Part shown: positions 1-12,960 of the stretch, piece after piece
Position numbering within the stretch: position 1 is the first letter of the stretch
How the letters are laid out: each line of letters begins with the position of its first letter
Assembly (NCBI GenBank): GCA_015680685.1
Contig: MNCI01008326.1
Span: 513,505-577,504, forward strand
Length of the DNA: 64,000 nt
Direction: 5' to 3'
Source of the DNA: Gnetum montanum
Lineage: Eukaryota; Streptophyta; Gnetopsida; Gnetales; Gnetaceae
Made by a program: the position numbers and the translations under genes
Notes under the pieces: generated by a model
The model's input: the letters and a program-made list of their open reading frames with translations, nothing else
What the model was told of the DNA's origin: nothing
The model's database searches: none

Positions 1-1102
1 TTGCTAAAGAAAAGATTTCAGCCTCTTTGTCATAGTCCTGTGAGTTATGTTTTTTTATTTTTATTTTTGTTTAAATTGTTTAGCTAGTGGTTTAGATAGT
101 ATCATCCTTGGCAAGTAATTTTGGGATTTTTAGATTGCTTTTATTGTTCTTGTTACCTGATAGGAATTTCTATTAAAATTTTTCCATAGAAGCGCTTGTG
201 TTTAAAAGCCTTAAGAGCATTTTAGTAGTAAATTTTGTTATTGTGCAACGTATAGGAACTGCTATTGGGATTTTTGTAAGAGAGCCTCTACTTGTAGTCA
301 TGCCGTTGAACAATTCAGTAGTCAAGAGGGTTCAGAAAATCTTTGGTATTTTGATGGGACCAGAATAGCTTCTTTTTGTCTTTAAAGTAAATGTGCGTGG
401 TATTTCAATCAGAAATTGTCAAGTCTTTCGAAGGTCCTGTTGAATGCAACTGTTGACATCTATTATCTAGCCAAAATGGAGTCTTGTACGTGGTAGTTTA
501 CGCAGTAATTTTTGGTAGCATAGTAGGATTGTCTTGAAGAAATTGCTTATTTGAGACTTGGAAGTTTGAAAAATTCATAGATATTGAATTTGGGATAGCT
601 TTATTGTGAAGTGTTTACTCGTGTCATTTTACCTTGTTTAAATATTTGAGGTCCACACAAATCTACTTTCTTTTCTGTCTATTTCCATTGAATCTACCTC
701 TATTTCTAGTTTTCTTATGGAACTATCTCTTTCTCTGGGGAAAATTAGGAGTAGATTTGTGGAGTTGTGTTCAAATGTTTTTGCAAAATTTTATTTGTTA
801 CAAGTAGGTATTATAAGGACTACATAGACTAGGCAGTTGAACAAAATAGGAAACTTTCAACAACTCACAGTACTTGACAAAGTTGGTTGAATCTCTTTAA
901 AGTAAGTAATTTGTAGTTTACACACAACGCAATCGTTACATTTCACACAACCGCATGCCGCAATAGCACACACACATACTCACATTAACTACTGAGTTTA
1001 TTTGGAGGTATCTGGGCCTTGGTGTTTCCAGAGACCAGCAGGCACCTAAATCCTGTTCAAGGACACTCGTTGGTAGTCGCGTCCCAAATGGTCGTCAAAA
1101 CC
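1..1102 (-). mobile_element. End of an unclassified LTR-type transposable element
   Basis: Positions 970-1102 are the reverse complement of the last 133 bases of the window (63868-64000), with about 8 differences counted by hand. The element therefore starts near 1100 and extends leftwards out of the window. The better preserved right copy begins TGTTGGCAACC, which suits a TG...CA LTR. The host sequence after 1102 is Athila integrase, so this is an insertion into copy 1. Positions 1-969 have no recognisable coding signal and no second copy here, so their membership in the element is inferred from continuity only. A superfamily cannot be assigned. Confidence 0.6.
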
Positions 1103-2180
1103 TTGGTAAGATGGTGTGTCACTAATCTGGGTTAATTGTGAGTCCTCTAAGATGCACATAAGGACCCTTGTGGGGGCTACTATGCTAGGAGAAAAGTGAT
1201 CATTAAGATCCTCATGATAGAATATTGTTGTCAAACACATTTCATGGATGCCCATCACTTCATCCACTCTTGTGATCGATGCCAATGTGATGATGGTTAT
1301 GACTACTCATATAGAAGGGCTCCAATAGTGGATCTAATCACTAGAGCCTTTTGACCTTTGTGGAATGGACTTATGGGATTCATCAACCTCATGTCCAATG
1401 GAAATGCTTATATAATTGTAGTTATTTACTACTACATGTAATGGGCTAAAGCTATGGTTGTCACCAACTATACATCTTCTATAGTATTCTAATTTGTACC
1501 AAAAATATGTTGTAAATAGTTTTTCCATGACAAGGACACTTATTTTGATAATGGGACATACTTTATGTGTCACTTTTCATAAACTCATGCAACCCTTTGT
1601 GGTTGGGCATAAATTAACAACTTCATACCAGCCCCAAGCTAACAATCAAGCTAAAGTCACAAATAGAAAGATAACCAAAATACTAACATGCATCGTTAGT
1701 AAATATAGAAGGGATTGGAGCTCTAAAGTTAATTATGCCATTTGGGCTTATAATTTAAGATGGAAACTTCCTATTGGATACTTTTCCTATGAGATCATGT
1801 ATGAAAATCTCACAACATTGCCTATCCAAGCAAAACTTTGTATACTATCAACTACATGTAACCTTGACTAGGACCTAAGCCTAGCACAAAATCAAAGATT
1901 GATGAACCTCAACATGCTAAATGAGAACCAATTAGTGGCCTTGTCTTCAAGAAAAGTGCACAAGGCATAAAATAAACAATTCCATGACCTTAAAATTAGG
2001 AAAGTTAAGTTTTAACTATGTGATAAGGTCCTCTACTAGAACCCCATGCATGTTCTTCAATGAACAAAATTTCAAACACTATGGAAGAACCCATATGTTA
2101 TCAATGAAACCTTTCCATCTAAGGCCATGTTGATCTACAAACCTAATATCTTGAATAAAAAGTTATTAGTTAACACTCAA
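1103..2180 (+). pseudogene. Family A copy 1: Athila-type integrase fragment
   Basis: This is the C-terminal part of a pol polyprotein, starting just before the integrase HHCC finger and ending in the post-catalytic domain. It lines up with the better preserved integrases at 34380-35215 and 56040-56880. Visible remnants are the zinc-finger cysteines near 1275-1290, the first catalytic Asp block (GMD, about 1360), the FDNGT block holding the second catalytic Asp (about 1540), and the block around 1630-1680 where the catalytic Glu is replaced by Lys. Several frameshifts and stops break it; the longest open stretch is 1494-1871. RT and RNase H are missing because the TE end at 1-1102 abuts it. 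It cannot encode a working enzyme. Confidence 0.85.
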
Positions 2181-4229
2181 CAAACAAAGCCTTTCCATGA
2201 ACAACAAGTAACCAATGAGAATAAAACCTCAAAAGATGATTAAGCATGCTTAATTTTTTGGATCTTCCCCTTCCAACTTAGTCATGGGGTAGATGGCCAT
2301 TCATGCTAATATTTTACAATGTCAATTCTAATTTTTTTAACTTTTTATTTTACATTATATTTAGAATGTTTTCTATTTTCTTAGATATATTACAATTTTT
2401 TTCTATACTTTCTTTATTTCATTTATTTGAGTTTTTCTTACCCTTCTATATTTTTCTTTATTTCCATCAAGACTTTGATGCCAACTACAATTGCTATTGA
2501 TGATGGTTTGAAACTTTACTAATTACTTGATTGTAAAATGACTAGATTTTATTTTAGAATTTTAACATTTACTAATGGAACATTGGTTCTTTTCATGATA
2601 ACATGTAGTTAGTCCACTCCACTTAACTTTATGGTATTTCCTCATTTTGGAAATACAAGATCTCTTCTTAATAAGAACTTATAATGAACTTGTAACTTTT
2701 GTTCTTTCCAAACATGGGACAAATTATGTGGATTAACAAGGGTGTATCATAAAAGGGATTTGTCACTTTTGTACCTATCTACCATAGGGGTTATAAGAGT
2801 ATTTCCATGGATTTCTTAACATTCCTCCATAGAAAAATAAACAAGAAGAAATGTCTTTGCATGATGTGGTTCCTATTCAAAAACAAATAATAATGATGGG
2901 AATTCAAAACACATGCCTTAGACATAATAATATACTACAAGCACTAGTTATGGGGTTGGAAAGACATTTTACCCATGCTTGAAGATGCCCCTCTAACTAT
3001 GACCCTCTTCACTTCCTGCTTCTTTTTTCTTCTTCTGTAGGAATGATGAGTAGCCTATGGTGATGTTCCTATCTCTTGGAGGGTGGAATGGTCTAAAGTG
3101 TTAATGCAAAGTCACTGCAAGTGGATGGTCTTGATTTGGACTAGGCAACGAAGGTTTTCAAGTCATATTTAATCACATCTTCCATAAGGAACTTCATTTG
3201 TCCACCATGGAGAACTTCATTTCATACTCTCTTTCAACCACCAATTCTTTCCATAAATCACCTCATTACCTCTTTTCATGATTGTTTTAATGGGTTCATT
3301 AGTAAATAGTTTAAATTCTTTGATGATTTCCTGGATGATTCAATTCTTAAATCTTCATAACCATTAATCATCCATGGGATCCAAAAACTCCTTAGTTTGA
3401 TAGCATGCAATGGCATTATGAGCATGAGCCTGATATGGGGAGGATCCACTTGCATACTTCTTTGTTGGAATGCTTAAGTTCCTTATCCATTAGTCATTTT
3501 TGCTTTTAAACCTTCTAAATTCCACATAGATTACATCTAGTTTTACACTTCTTAACTAATAATCTTAGAAATAAATCTCCTTTCTTGAGCATAGTCTAGA
3601 CCCTCTTCTAGAATTTTCATTATTCTAGACTTTTAGGCTTCCTTTCGACCCCAATTTCATTTAAAAAATCCTAATTTTTACTTATTCCTTAATGGGAAAA
3701 TTTTTTATCTCATTGCTACATTGATGCATTCTCATTGACACAATGTAAAAAGCCTATAAATACCATCAAGGACTTAGTAATGTTTTTCCATTTGCACTCA
3801 CATGCCTAAGACGTTTTTGTATTTTTCAAAGGCCAAAATATTCTAGAGCCTATATCTTTCAAACCGCTTGTCCAAAGCACTCCACTCTTTGATCTCGAAC
3901 CTATTGAAGGTGAGCTTTACATCATGGGGGCCATAAACCATGGGTTTTTGACTGAAAATGTTTCTAACTCACTATTTCATTAGAAATCACTATTTCATGG
4001 AAGTTAAATCTTACCAAAAAACTCTAGTAACCATTAAAATGAAAAATTAATAAAATAATATTAAAATAATTAATCCACCATAATCACAACTTAGCCTAAG
4101 TGTAACAAGACAAGGAAGTAGGTATCAAGGTATTCTAAGTTATACATAAAATGCTAATTCTTAGTTATGTTGTGATTAAAGGGACAATAGATTAAAGGGA
4201 GGAATGGGCCAAAAGATGTAGCAGTCCCA
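2181..4229 (+). other. Family A copy 1: non-coding tail after integrase
   Basis: This AT-rich stretch has no convincing ORF. It is homologous along its length to the tails of copies 2, 3 and 4. Shared landmarks include the purine-rich stretch and GATGGCC near 2290, the segment around 2920-2990 containing TTAGACATAATAA and GGAAAGACAT, and the block near 3360-3460. The small open frame at 2303-2500 is a low-complexity Phe-rich artefact of T-rich DNA. Confidence 0.7.
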
Positions 4230-4637
4230 AGAAGAAATAGTAGAAAAACATGTCATGGGACCTCTTTAGGATGATCCCAAAGTGGAATTTGTTTGACAAA
4301 TTTTCAAAGCTGAAATTAGTTAGTCACAAGAAGATGGGGTGGTTTTCCTTGGACCAAACCTAGAAGTCATCTTAATCGAGGCTTTCCTAAGAAAATTTTT
4401 TTCCAAGGATATCTAAAGTAAAAACCAAACTGCAAGCCCCTCCATATGGCCTATCCTCACTTCTAGTAGGGAGTGGTACATGGGAGAGATGTACCTCTTC
4501 TAGAATAGTAGGTAAGAAGATGCCATAGTCAAGATCAAGGACATCAGTGTGTCCTACTCTATGGACGTCATCTTGAATGCCCTGAAGTTTCCTAACACTA
4601 AGGCAACCTTTGTAGAAATATCAATGCAGGTAGATCC

Positions 4638-4668
<31 letters not shown>

Positions 4669-6830
4669 TGGTNTAATGGTGCTACATAGTGGACTGTAAA
4701 GAGTATAGTGCACTCACCAAGGTAGAGAGGGTCTATTTCAAAATTATGGCCTATCACCTCAATCCAATAGAGAGGTTGAGCAAAATCACTATCTTCTCTA
4801 CCCATGCATGTGTTGTTATGAGTGGTAAATTTTCTATCAACCTTACATAGCTCATCTTCCTTGAGATCGAGAAAATACTTAAAGAGAATAAGCATGAGAG
4901 GAAGATGCTTCTGTTTCCATGCCTTATTAAAAAATTGTAAAGACAAAGTAATATAGAAAACTCAAATAAGAAATATATTGCATGCTTGCTATAATAATTA
5001 TACCTTTTGTCATGCTCCTGTATCCTCTTAGCAGAAGATGATGAAGGATAAGGCCCTTGCCAAGCTATAGGAAGAGGGATAGCCACCACCACCATCAACC
5101 ACTCATAAAACAATGCTAAAGGCTATTGCTACCATTGAGCTCATGAACAAGCTCCATGAGAAACTCTTGTAGTAGCAGGTAGGCAAGATTGAGTGGCGGT
5201 GACCCATCAGTCTACTAGTCAGTGTTGAGTCATCTTATTGAGGTCACATTCACTATTAGCTACCTAGAGGAGACTATGATGTTATTCACTACAAAAAGTA
5301 TGCATGCACTTGCAAGGTTCAATGTCCCTCCTAGAATAACAACAATTTCTAGAGATTTCTAGGAACACTGCTACTTTCTTAGAGCACTAGAGGAAGGTAA
5401 GGGAACAAATGTCTTGATGGTGTAGTACCAAGGATAGGAGATAGTAGTGGAAGTGGTGGCTAGTCATGTGGTGGAAGCATTGAATTCTTAGATGACCTCT
5501 ATGCCAAATATTACTACATTCAAGGATGTATATACATCCATAGGAGTAGCTAGTGGAAGGCTTTGTGTAGCCCAACAAGAGAAGATGCTGACTACTAAGA
5601 ACTAGGCAATCACTTCCAAAGGTCTTTCACCTTTCAAATAACATCACTACCACTTAGTTAGTGCTATTGGATGTTAAGGTCAAGCTCATAATTGCTAATG
5701 CCTAACTCAAGAAGGATACATCTAAAAATTACTAATTAGTTGTTAAGGTTGTAGACTTGAGAGTTCAACTATCTAATCCCACCATTCTCAACTAGGTCGT
5801 AACAAGAGATAAAACTTTTTTATAGCTTCAAAAGATACTTCAATAAGGTAACAACAAAAAGGAGATGGTGGTCTTTAACTAGTCCTTAGCAGAGTCCATG
5901 GCCTACAATGCCAAAAAGGACTTGTCAAAATCCATAAGGAGAACCTAGTTTTGATCAAAGATAATCATCACCTATGATATTTTGAGGTTCAAAAGGATCA
6001 AATGGTAGAATTTTTATGACAACATTGGTAGTAACCTATAAGGTAAACATGGACTTATGGAGGTTGGCTACTGAAAACTAAAACCTCTTGATGGAGGAAG
6101 TCTACAGACTTTGCCAAAAACTAGCCATTTAGATAGCCATCTAGAAGAATGAGGTCCTTAAGTTCAAATGTATCTAGAATCACTACAAGGACCAAATTGG
6201 AATTATCAAGGAATTCAATAATAAAGAAATTTAGTTGGCTAAGGTGAAGATGAATAAAGCCTTCTAGCATGTCCAACAAGAACGCAACGTGTAGTAGCCC
6301 ATCTTTGATGAACTCAACACATATAACAAAATTGAAATCTGCCTAAAGGAGTTATAGATTTAGGAGATGATAAAATAAATGGAACTAGCCAACCTTTAGT
6401 ATGCAAAATTGACAATGTTAACTACTGAAAGGCCAAGGTCAGAACTAGAGAAGCAAGTGGCAAGCTCTTACCTCTGGTATGAGGCAAAGTTTAAGCACCA
6501 TAAAGACACAAAGAAAAAGGAGAAAATAGCTAATTCAAAGCTTGAAGCTCTCAGAGTCCACTTCATAGATCAACAATCAATGACTAATAACTTGGCTAAG
6601 AGAATGAATCATTACAAGGAGCCCTAGAATTTTTTCAGAGCATTTAACATCAAATGTAAGTAATTTGTGTCTTGGTTCATTAACATCAAGGGGTTACTCG
6701 TAGTAATCTCTTATCCATGGGATGTTCCTATGCTAGATCACATTAGTAATGTTACATGGACTATATAGGATTCCTTGAATAAGAAGGAGAATATGAAAGA
6801 AATTTTGCAAGCCTTTTGACTTTCACTAGA
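4230..6830 (+). pseudogene. Family A copy 1: third ORF in the env position, decayed
   Basis: A broken coding region lies between integrase and the 3' LTR, where Athila elements carry an env-like ORF. It is recognisable because two blocks recur in R1 (minus strand) and partly in R2: an N-terminal block reading EWYMGEMYLF then VKIKDI (about 4470-4560), and a C-terminal block with a Met-Lys-Glu-rich helix (about 6740-6810). Between them the frame is rich in Lys, Glu and Leu and looks coiled-coil forming, best seen at 6409-6627. I see no clear signal peptide or membrane segment, so calling it an envelope protein is not justified. The N-terminal block loosely recalls the putative plant transposon protein domain of Athila ORFs. 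Many stops and frameshifts are present, plus a poly-A run at 4644-4668. Confidence 0.65.
4644..4673. repeat. 25-bp poly-A run followed by a single N
   Basis: An uninterrupted run of 25 A lies at 4644-4668, and a single undefined base at 4673. It sits inside the third ORF of copy 1. No flanking target duplication was found, so a retroposon tail is not supported. Slippage or a contig join is more likely. Confidence 0.8.
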
Positions 6831-7171
6831 AGTAGCAACTATAGTAGGACAGCCACAACTACCATAGCCTTAACCACCACATGCATTGGAGGTAGTAAAT
6901 CCTTTAATACTTTAAGAGCATTCAGCTCCTCGGACCATTTGATCTTGTTATCATCTTTGGCCATTAAATGATTTCAAGCTATTAGTTTTTGTAAAGGTGT
7001 TGAATTTTATTTTCTTGAACACCTATTTTTGTAATCATTGTAAATCCATACACTCGAGTACTTAGCACCAATTTTTGACTCAGTTAGCCAATTGATGATT
7101 CCATACCTTCCAAAATTTTGTAAGAACCTCAATCCTCCTTTAGTTCACTCAGGAAAAAATTTTTTGTCCAT

Positions 7172-7181
7172 TGTGAGGGTA
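7172..7181 (+). promoter_or_regulatory. Polypurine tract of family A copy 1
   Basis: The purine-rich TTGTGAGGGTA immediately precedes the LTR start TGATGAATC. The same arrangement occurs at 21321-21331, 37241-37250 and 59097-59106. It would prime plus-strand synthesis. Confidence 0.8.
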
Positions 7182-7461
7182 TGATGAATCATCATTAATG
7201 GGTTATGTCAATGGGCATTTTTTGATTCATATGCATCGACATGGTATTTATTTCTGTATATATAAATGCATGCACCCACTACATTTATGGCATTAGTTAG
7301 TCAATATCTTAGGGAAGTTCTTATAATTTTTCATTGCGAAAATTAGAATATTTTCTAAGTATCTATAGTAGGAGTCAAGAAGTATACATATCCTTATTCA
7401 AGCACTAATGTGCCTTGACACTTGGGTGTGAAAACAATAAAGATGAACTTCTTGAAATATT
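7182..7461 (+). repeat. Partial 3' LTR of family A copy 1
   Basis: It begins TGATGAATC right after the polypurine tract. It contains a TATA-like TATATATAAA near 7256 and a polyadenylation-type AATAAAG near 7437, in the same order as in the complete LTRs. It stops abruptly at 7461, where R1's LTR begins in opposite orientation. The remaining several hundred bases of this LTR are not found on the far side of R1, so they were lost in a later rearrangement. Confidence 0.85.
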
Positions 7462-8382
7462 GATGAGCAGTGAGTATACCCTATACCTAACAAAAAAAAT
7501 TACAAGTGTTCATGCATAATTTGATCAAATTCTATGGATCATAAGTTTCCATGTATACTAGTTCTAGTAAGTGACATCTAATCATGACAATTGTTGTCTT
7601 TCCAACTACACTTATGAAGCTTAGTGGTAGGGTTAAGTGTAATTGGGAAACATGATTTTTATTATTTTATATTTTGTTGACCTATGCTTAATAACAAGTT
7701 GAAACTAATTCATTAACCAATTTCTCATGTGGTTGCTCATTAATAATTAACTATCCTAATATAAAAATCTAATCCCACTTTCTATACACATCCTAAACAT
7801 GTACAACACTATTGGGTTATCAAGCATTAAGTGCTACTAGAATTACCAAGTGTTATATGTTATGCTCAAAGTGGTTGTACTTATGTGTTTAATCTATTTA
7901 GTTTAATTAGCTAATTAATTAAATTCTTAATTATTTTAATTAATTACATAATTAATGATAATTATAAACACATAAATAAATCTTTAATATTTTCCAAGAA
8001 CTATAAGGTTTGATCAAAAGGCTCATCTTTATTACCATTCACACAGCTATGCTCAAGTACATCAATGCTTGAATAAAGATCCATATACTTTCTAACTCAT
8101 GTTGTGGACACTCAAAAAATATTCTAACTCTCAAATAAACAAACTACAAGAACATTTCTAAGTTATTAAAAAGAAACTTCCCCCTTTACATGGTGGAAGC
8201 ACTGTATTTATAGACTTTGTTATGGAGCTACATTGACAAGGCCTCATAAACACAACATATGCTACATCAACATGGCCCTATCAACATGGCAACATCACAT
8301 TAATGGAACTACATTGATCAGGGTCAATCAACAAGCCCATGTCGGTGGAGGATGATCAACATGACACATTGATGCTTCATTA
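7462..8382 (-). repeat. 3' LTR of family A element R1 (reverse)
   Basis: On the plus strand it opens with TGATGAGCAGTGAGTATACC, the reverse complement of the usual LTR end, and closes at the complement of TAATGAAGC, a decayed TGATGA start. A TATA box reading CTATAAATACAG on the minus strand lies at 8205-8216. It lacks the palindrome array found in the LTRs of copies 3 and 4. The polypurine tract lies on its right, so this is the 3' LTR of a minus-strand element whose body extends rightwards. A possible 5-bp target copy, AATAT, precedes it, but the matching copy was not found. Confidence 0.85.
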
Positions 8383-8396
8383 TATCCGCACAAATA
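8383..8396 (-). promoter_or_regulatory. Polypurine tract of R1
   Basis: The minus strand reads TTTGTGCGGATA immediately before the LTR start, a decayed form of the TTGTGGGGGTA seen in other copies. It fixes the orientation of R1. Confidence 0.65.
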
Positions 8397-8599
8397 AATG
8401 ATGACTCATCCTTGAGCTCCTTTACAAAATTGAAAAGGTATGGGATTATTAACTGATGCTTGACACAACAAAACTGAGTATCCAAGTGTATAGATCAACA
8501 TCATTACAAAATTTGTGGTGTTCATTACACAAAATTGAATTCCATGATAGGACTACTCAAACTAGATAACACATCCTATAATGGCATGAAGATGGTTGA

Positions 8600-11450
8600 G
8601 AAGATCAAATAGCCCCAGCTAGTGGAGATTCTTAAGGTTTTGAAGGACCTTCACTAGCTTCAAGTGCATGCAGTGGTTGATGAGGCTATGGTGGTTTTGC
8701 TATAGTTATTGCCTTTAGTGGAAGGTGAAAGGCATTCAATAATTCCTTCATCTTCTCCTCCATGCTCTAGGGATCATTCACAACCCATGCAACATCACCA
8801 ATGTTGGCTAGAATGGGGATATCCCACAAATAAGGAATTAATGGAAACAACTGCTTGACATTGATCAACCAAGTAATGAATTACTTACATTTGACATTAA
8901 ACACTGTAACTACATTTTGCAACTCCTAGTAGTCATTCATTCTTTTAGCTAGGATCTCAATAGTGGATCTATGGTCAATATATTTATCCTTAAGAACCTT
9001 GTGTTCAATATTTGCCACCACAAGCTTTTTCTTGGTGTCCCTATGGTGCTTGAACTTAACCTTGTATAATAAGTACAAAATTTACATCTATTTTTCTAGT
9101 TCTAACCATGATCATTTGATAATCAACATAGCTAGGTTTATGTATTAGAGATTTGCAAATTCATGTATTCAATCACCTCCTCTATTTGCAACTCCTTTAA
9201 GTAAATTTTTACTTTATTATATTGATCACTCCCATTAATGATGGGCTTTCATAATTTGTGTCCTTACTAGAGTTTTTGGAGGGTCTCATTCATCTTTACC
9301 TTCATCACTTGAATGTGTTTCTCATTTAGTTCCTTCTATAAGTTGACTTGGTCTCTATAGTGATTTTTAACTCTCTCAAAATTGAGAGCCTCTGAGTTCT
9401 AGGAAACTACTTCTATTATAGTCTTTTGGTAAAGGGCATAAACCTCATAAATAAAGAGGTTTTTATTCTCAATTTCCAATCTCTTTAACTCTATATTTTC
9501 TCTAGCTAGTTGCGCCTACTGTTAATGGATAAAATCAATCAATTATTGTTTATTTGCATCATTGTTTCATAGGAGATGATTTTCTACAATCACTTGAATA
9601 TTCTCCTAGTGAGTCAGATCCAAACCCTTATGAATTTTAAGCTAGGTGACCTCTACAAGAATTAGTAGAACACCACCATCTCCATCAAACCCTCAAGTCC
9701 TTTCAAACTAGTGTGAACCTATTCCAGAGATTCATCTCTTGTTAATGCTAGGTTGAGAAATACATGGTTAGCAATCTATGCTCTCAGTCCAACAACTTTC
9801 ATAGCCAAGTATTCATTCATCTCCTTGCTACTTCAAGTTTTCCTTCCAAAATAATATTCTTTTCCCTTACCTTTAGCATCTCTAATTGGTTTGTAGTTAT
9901 ACTATCTAAAACTTCAAAAGACATATAGAAGTAGTTGCATGATTCTTACCAGTTGATCCAGTAGCTTGTCATGTTGTGCTATGTTTAGTCTACTGCTTAT
10001 GGTTCTTGTGGATGTCTACACATCTTTAAGTGTAGTGACATCTAGTATAGATATCACAAGTGCATTGTGTGTCTTAAAAATTCTATTAACAACCACCTCT
10101 GCCATTATTCCTTATTCTTGGTGTTGCTTCACTAGTACTATTGCGCCCTCACCCTCCTAAAAGTCCATTGAAAAGGCTATTTCATGTCCAAAAATCTTTG
10201 TTAATTGCTACTATTCAAAGCAAGATATTGCTTTCTTTGGTACTAAAATTCTACCTCACAGATAACCACATTCATTGGGCAGAAAAAATGCATCCACCTC
10301 CCCCCATCTGGCTAACTATTCAAGCTACTTTATTCAAGTGACTCATCATAGGCTGGTACACAAATAGATCTCCACCACTCATGGCTACCTATTACTCTTA
10401 CTCATTGAAGAGCCATTCTCAAAACTCATGTAACCATTGGAATGTTGCCATGATGTCTAGCACTATTCTTTGAGTGGTAGATGGAGGTGGTGGCTAATGC
10501 TCCTCTTCTTAGATTGTTGTTGCAAGAGTTTTATCCTTTATCATCTCCATCTAATTAGTGGTCAGAGCATGTTAGACAACATCATTAGTATAGTGGGCTA
10601 TTCCTCCCCTTCAACATAGTTTCCTGATGAGACATGGAAAAGGGAGTGCCTTCCTTCCACATTCATTCTCCTTAAACATCTTCTCTATCTCTAGATAGAT
10701 TAGCTATTAAAGGCTAATCAGGAATACTCCACTCATAGTGGCATAAGCACAAGTAGAAAAGGTAGTGATCTTAATGGGCCTCAAAATGGGATTTAGGTGA
10801 AAAGTTGCAATCTTATAATAGATTCTTTCTTCCAGTGTGAGTGTGCTATACTTGTTATGATCAACACCATAGCAGTATTGAACCCATTCCTTTTTAATGT
10901 TAAGATTTTCTTACATAAGAATATTAGTGATATTTACTATAGTTTTAGGAAACCTAAGTGTCTCTATAATGGCTTGCACTAAGTAGGACACTAAAATGTC
11001 CTTGATCTTGACCGTTGAAGTAGCTTTCCTATTACTTCAAAATAGGAACATCTCTCCCATATACCACTCATCACAAGTGATAATTGGCCACATGGAAAAG
11101 ATCTTTAGTTGGTCCTATACCTCTTTAGGTGCTTGCTCCAAGAAAGAGTTGAAGTTCAACTCTTAAAGCACTATGTTCTAAACCTTCCTTGATTTGATTT
11201 GATTTAGTTAGGCTTCCATCAAAGTCACCTCAAGGCTTGCTTGTTGAGTTGGTGCCTTGTTTTGGTGGTAATATTCTATTGTTTCCACCTCTTCTTGAAT
11301 CTAATGAAAAGACTCCACTTCGTCCTCCTCCCTATGAAGTCTTGTAGCATGGGTTACAATCAATTCTTCTTGGGCCTGTTCTTGGCCTTGTCTTGTTCTT
11401 AGCTATTTTTTCCTTGGTTGAAATAGTCCTTCTTCTTATGTGTGTTTGCC
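8600..11450 (-). pseudogene. R1 third ORF in the env position, decayed
   Basis: This is the minus-strand counterpart of the copy 1 third ORF. The N-terminal block (about 11090-10960) again reads EWYMGEMFLF followed by VKIKDI, and the C-terminal end (about 8790-8720) has the motif DPxSMEEKMKELLNAF. The middle is rich in Lys, Glu, Leu and Ser with coiled-coil character. No single frame is open. Conservation of the two end blocks between R1 and copy 1, despite heavy decay, suggests the ORF was once under selection. Its function is unknown. Confidence 0.6.
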
Positions 11451-12960
11451 TCTTGGTGCCATCTACAACTACAACATATCCACGGATTAGTAGATATAAT
11501 GTGTAACCTAGAATATTTGGATACCTGATCTAGTTAATTAGTTATAGTTGTTCAACCATGGAAAATAGATTATTTTATTATTATTTTATTAATTAATATT
11601 TTTTATTATAAGTGTCACCAAAGCTCATTGGAAGGGTTTAACTCTTATAGTTTTATGTTTTAATGTTGATATGTTAGTTACACCTTTGTGGGAATTAGAA
11701 AAATGTCAAAAAAACATTTTGTCAAAAATGACCCTTTTGTGGCCCCCACAACTAATAGCTTACCTTTGGGAGCCACAAGATTGAGGAATGGAGTGATTCA
11801 AATAAATGGTTATGAAGTTATGTGCCCTTGAAGGTTATGGGCTTTGAAAACTACAAAAACTCCTTGGGTGTTTAAGAGAAAAGGTGAAAATTTCAAAGGG
11901 AATCATGCATATATATAGGATTTGTGTGCTACACCAATGGGGCTACATCTATGCATGGGGTTTGTAGTTGTATATGGCCTTAAGGAGAAGAAATTTTTTT
12001 TTGTAGTTGTAGATGGCATATATAGGGTTTATAAACAAAATTTTTAACTCCACCCAAGGCCAATCCATCCCCTTGAGACACAAGAGTGCTCCCACAAAAA
12101 CCACCATGCCTTAAGGAGAAGAAAAGAGAAGTAGGAAGTGACAAAAGGCCTTAATTAGAGGGGGCCTTTACACATAGGTAACATATCTTTCTAGTCTTAT
12201 AACTAGTTCCTATAGCCCATTTATTTTTCTAAGGGATATGGTTTGAATTTAGACCATTATATTAATTTTTTCTTTTTTTATATTTTATATTTTATATTTT
12301 TTACTTTGTTTCTTCTCTTCTCTCTTTTTTCTTTCTAGATTGGAACCATACCATGCAAAGACTTATTTAACTTCTTGTTTATGGTTGACAAGAAAGAGTA
12401 AGAAATGCATGTAAATAGTCATGCACCTAAGTAATTAGAAGAGTAAAAAGAGTATAGAGTCCCCTTCAAGACACATGCTATACAAACCTTTGAATTCTTC
12501 TTAATTCTAGAAACCACCAAGCTCATAAATTTATTAAAGATTTATTTAATGAAAGTGACTTGATATTCCCAAAATGAGGAAAACCATAAATTTTTGTGGA
12601 TTGGTGGATGTTTTTGACTCATTACTTTAGTCATCGGTAGAAAAACTCAAAAATAGAAATCATACATTTGCAAACAAAAGCATTAAGCACAAACCACCAT
12701 TAGCAACAACTACAACACCACTATGTCCTATTGGGACAAAGCATGTTTATTAATAGAAATTAGAAAATTACACTAGAATAAAGTAAAATATATAATAAAG
12801 TGTAAAATATTCAAAAAAAATCTAAATATTCTAAAGATGATGTAAAACAAAAAATGGTGTAAAATAGGAAAAATTTTTAAAATCAAAAAGCAGTAAAATA
12901 AATAATTTGTAGAAGAAAAATGTATAAAACAAAAAATAGTAAAACTAAGGAGCCATGTAT
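11451..12960 (-). other. R1 non-coding tail between integrase and third ORF
   Basis: AT-rich, with no coding frame. It is homologous in reverse to the tail of copy 1, with the landmark complementary to CCTTCCAACTTAGTGATGGG near 12985-13005. Part of it (about 11750-11900) is also shared with the R2 tail around 54600-54700. Confidence 0.55.

Noticed and set aside
4644-4668. Poly-A run as the tail of a retroposon
   Set aside because: No flanking target duplication was found and the surrounding ORF homology continues on both sides. An adjacent N suggests slippage or a join.
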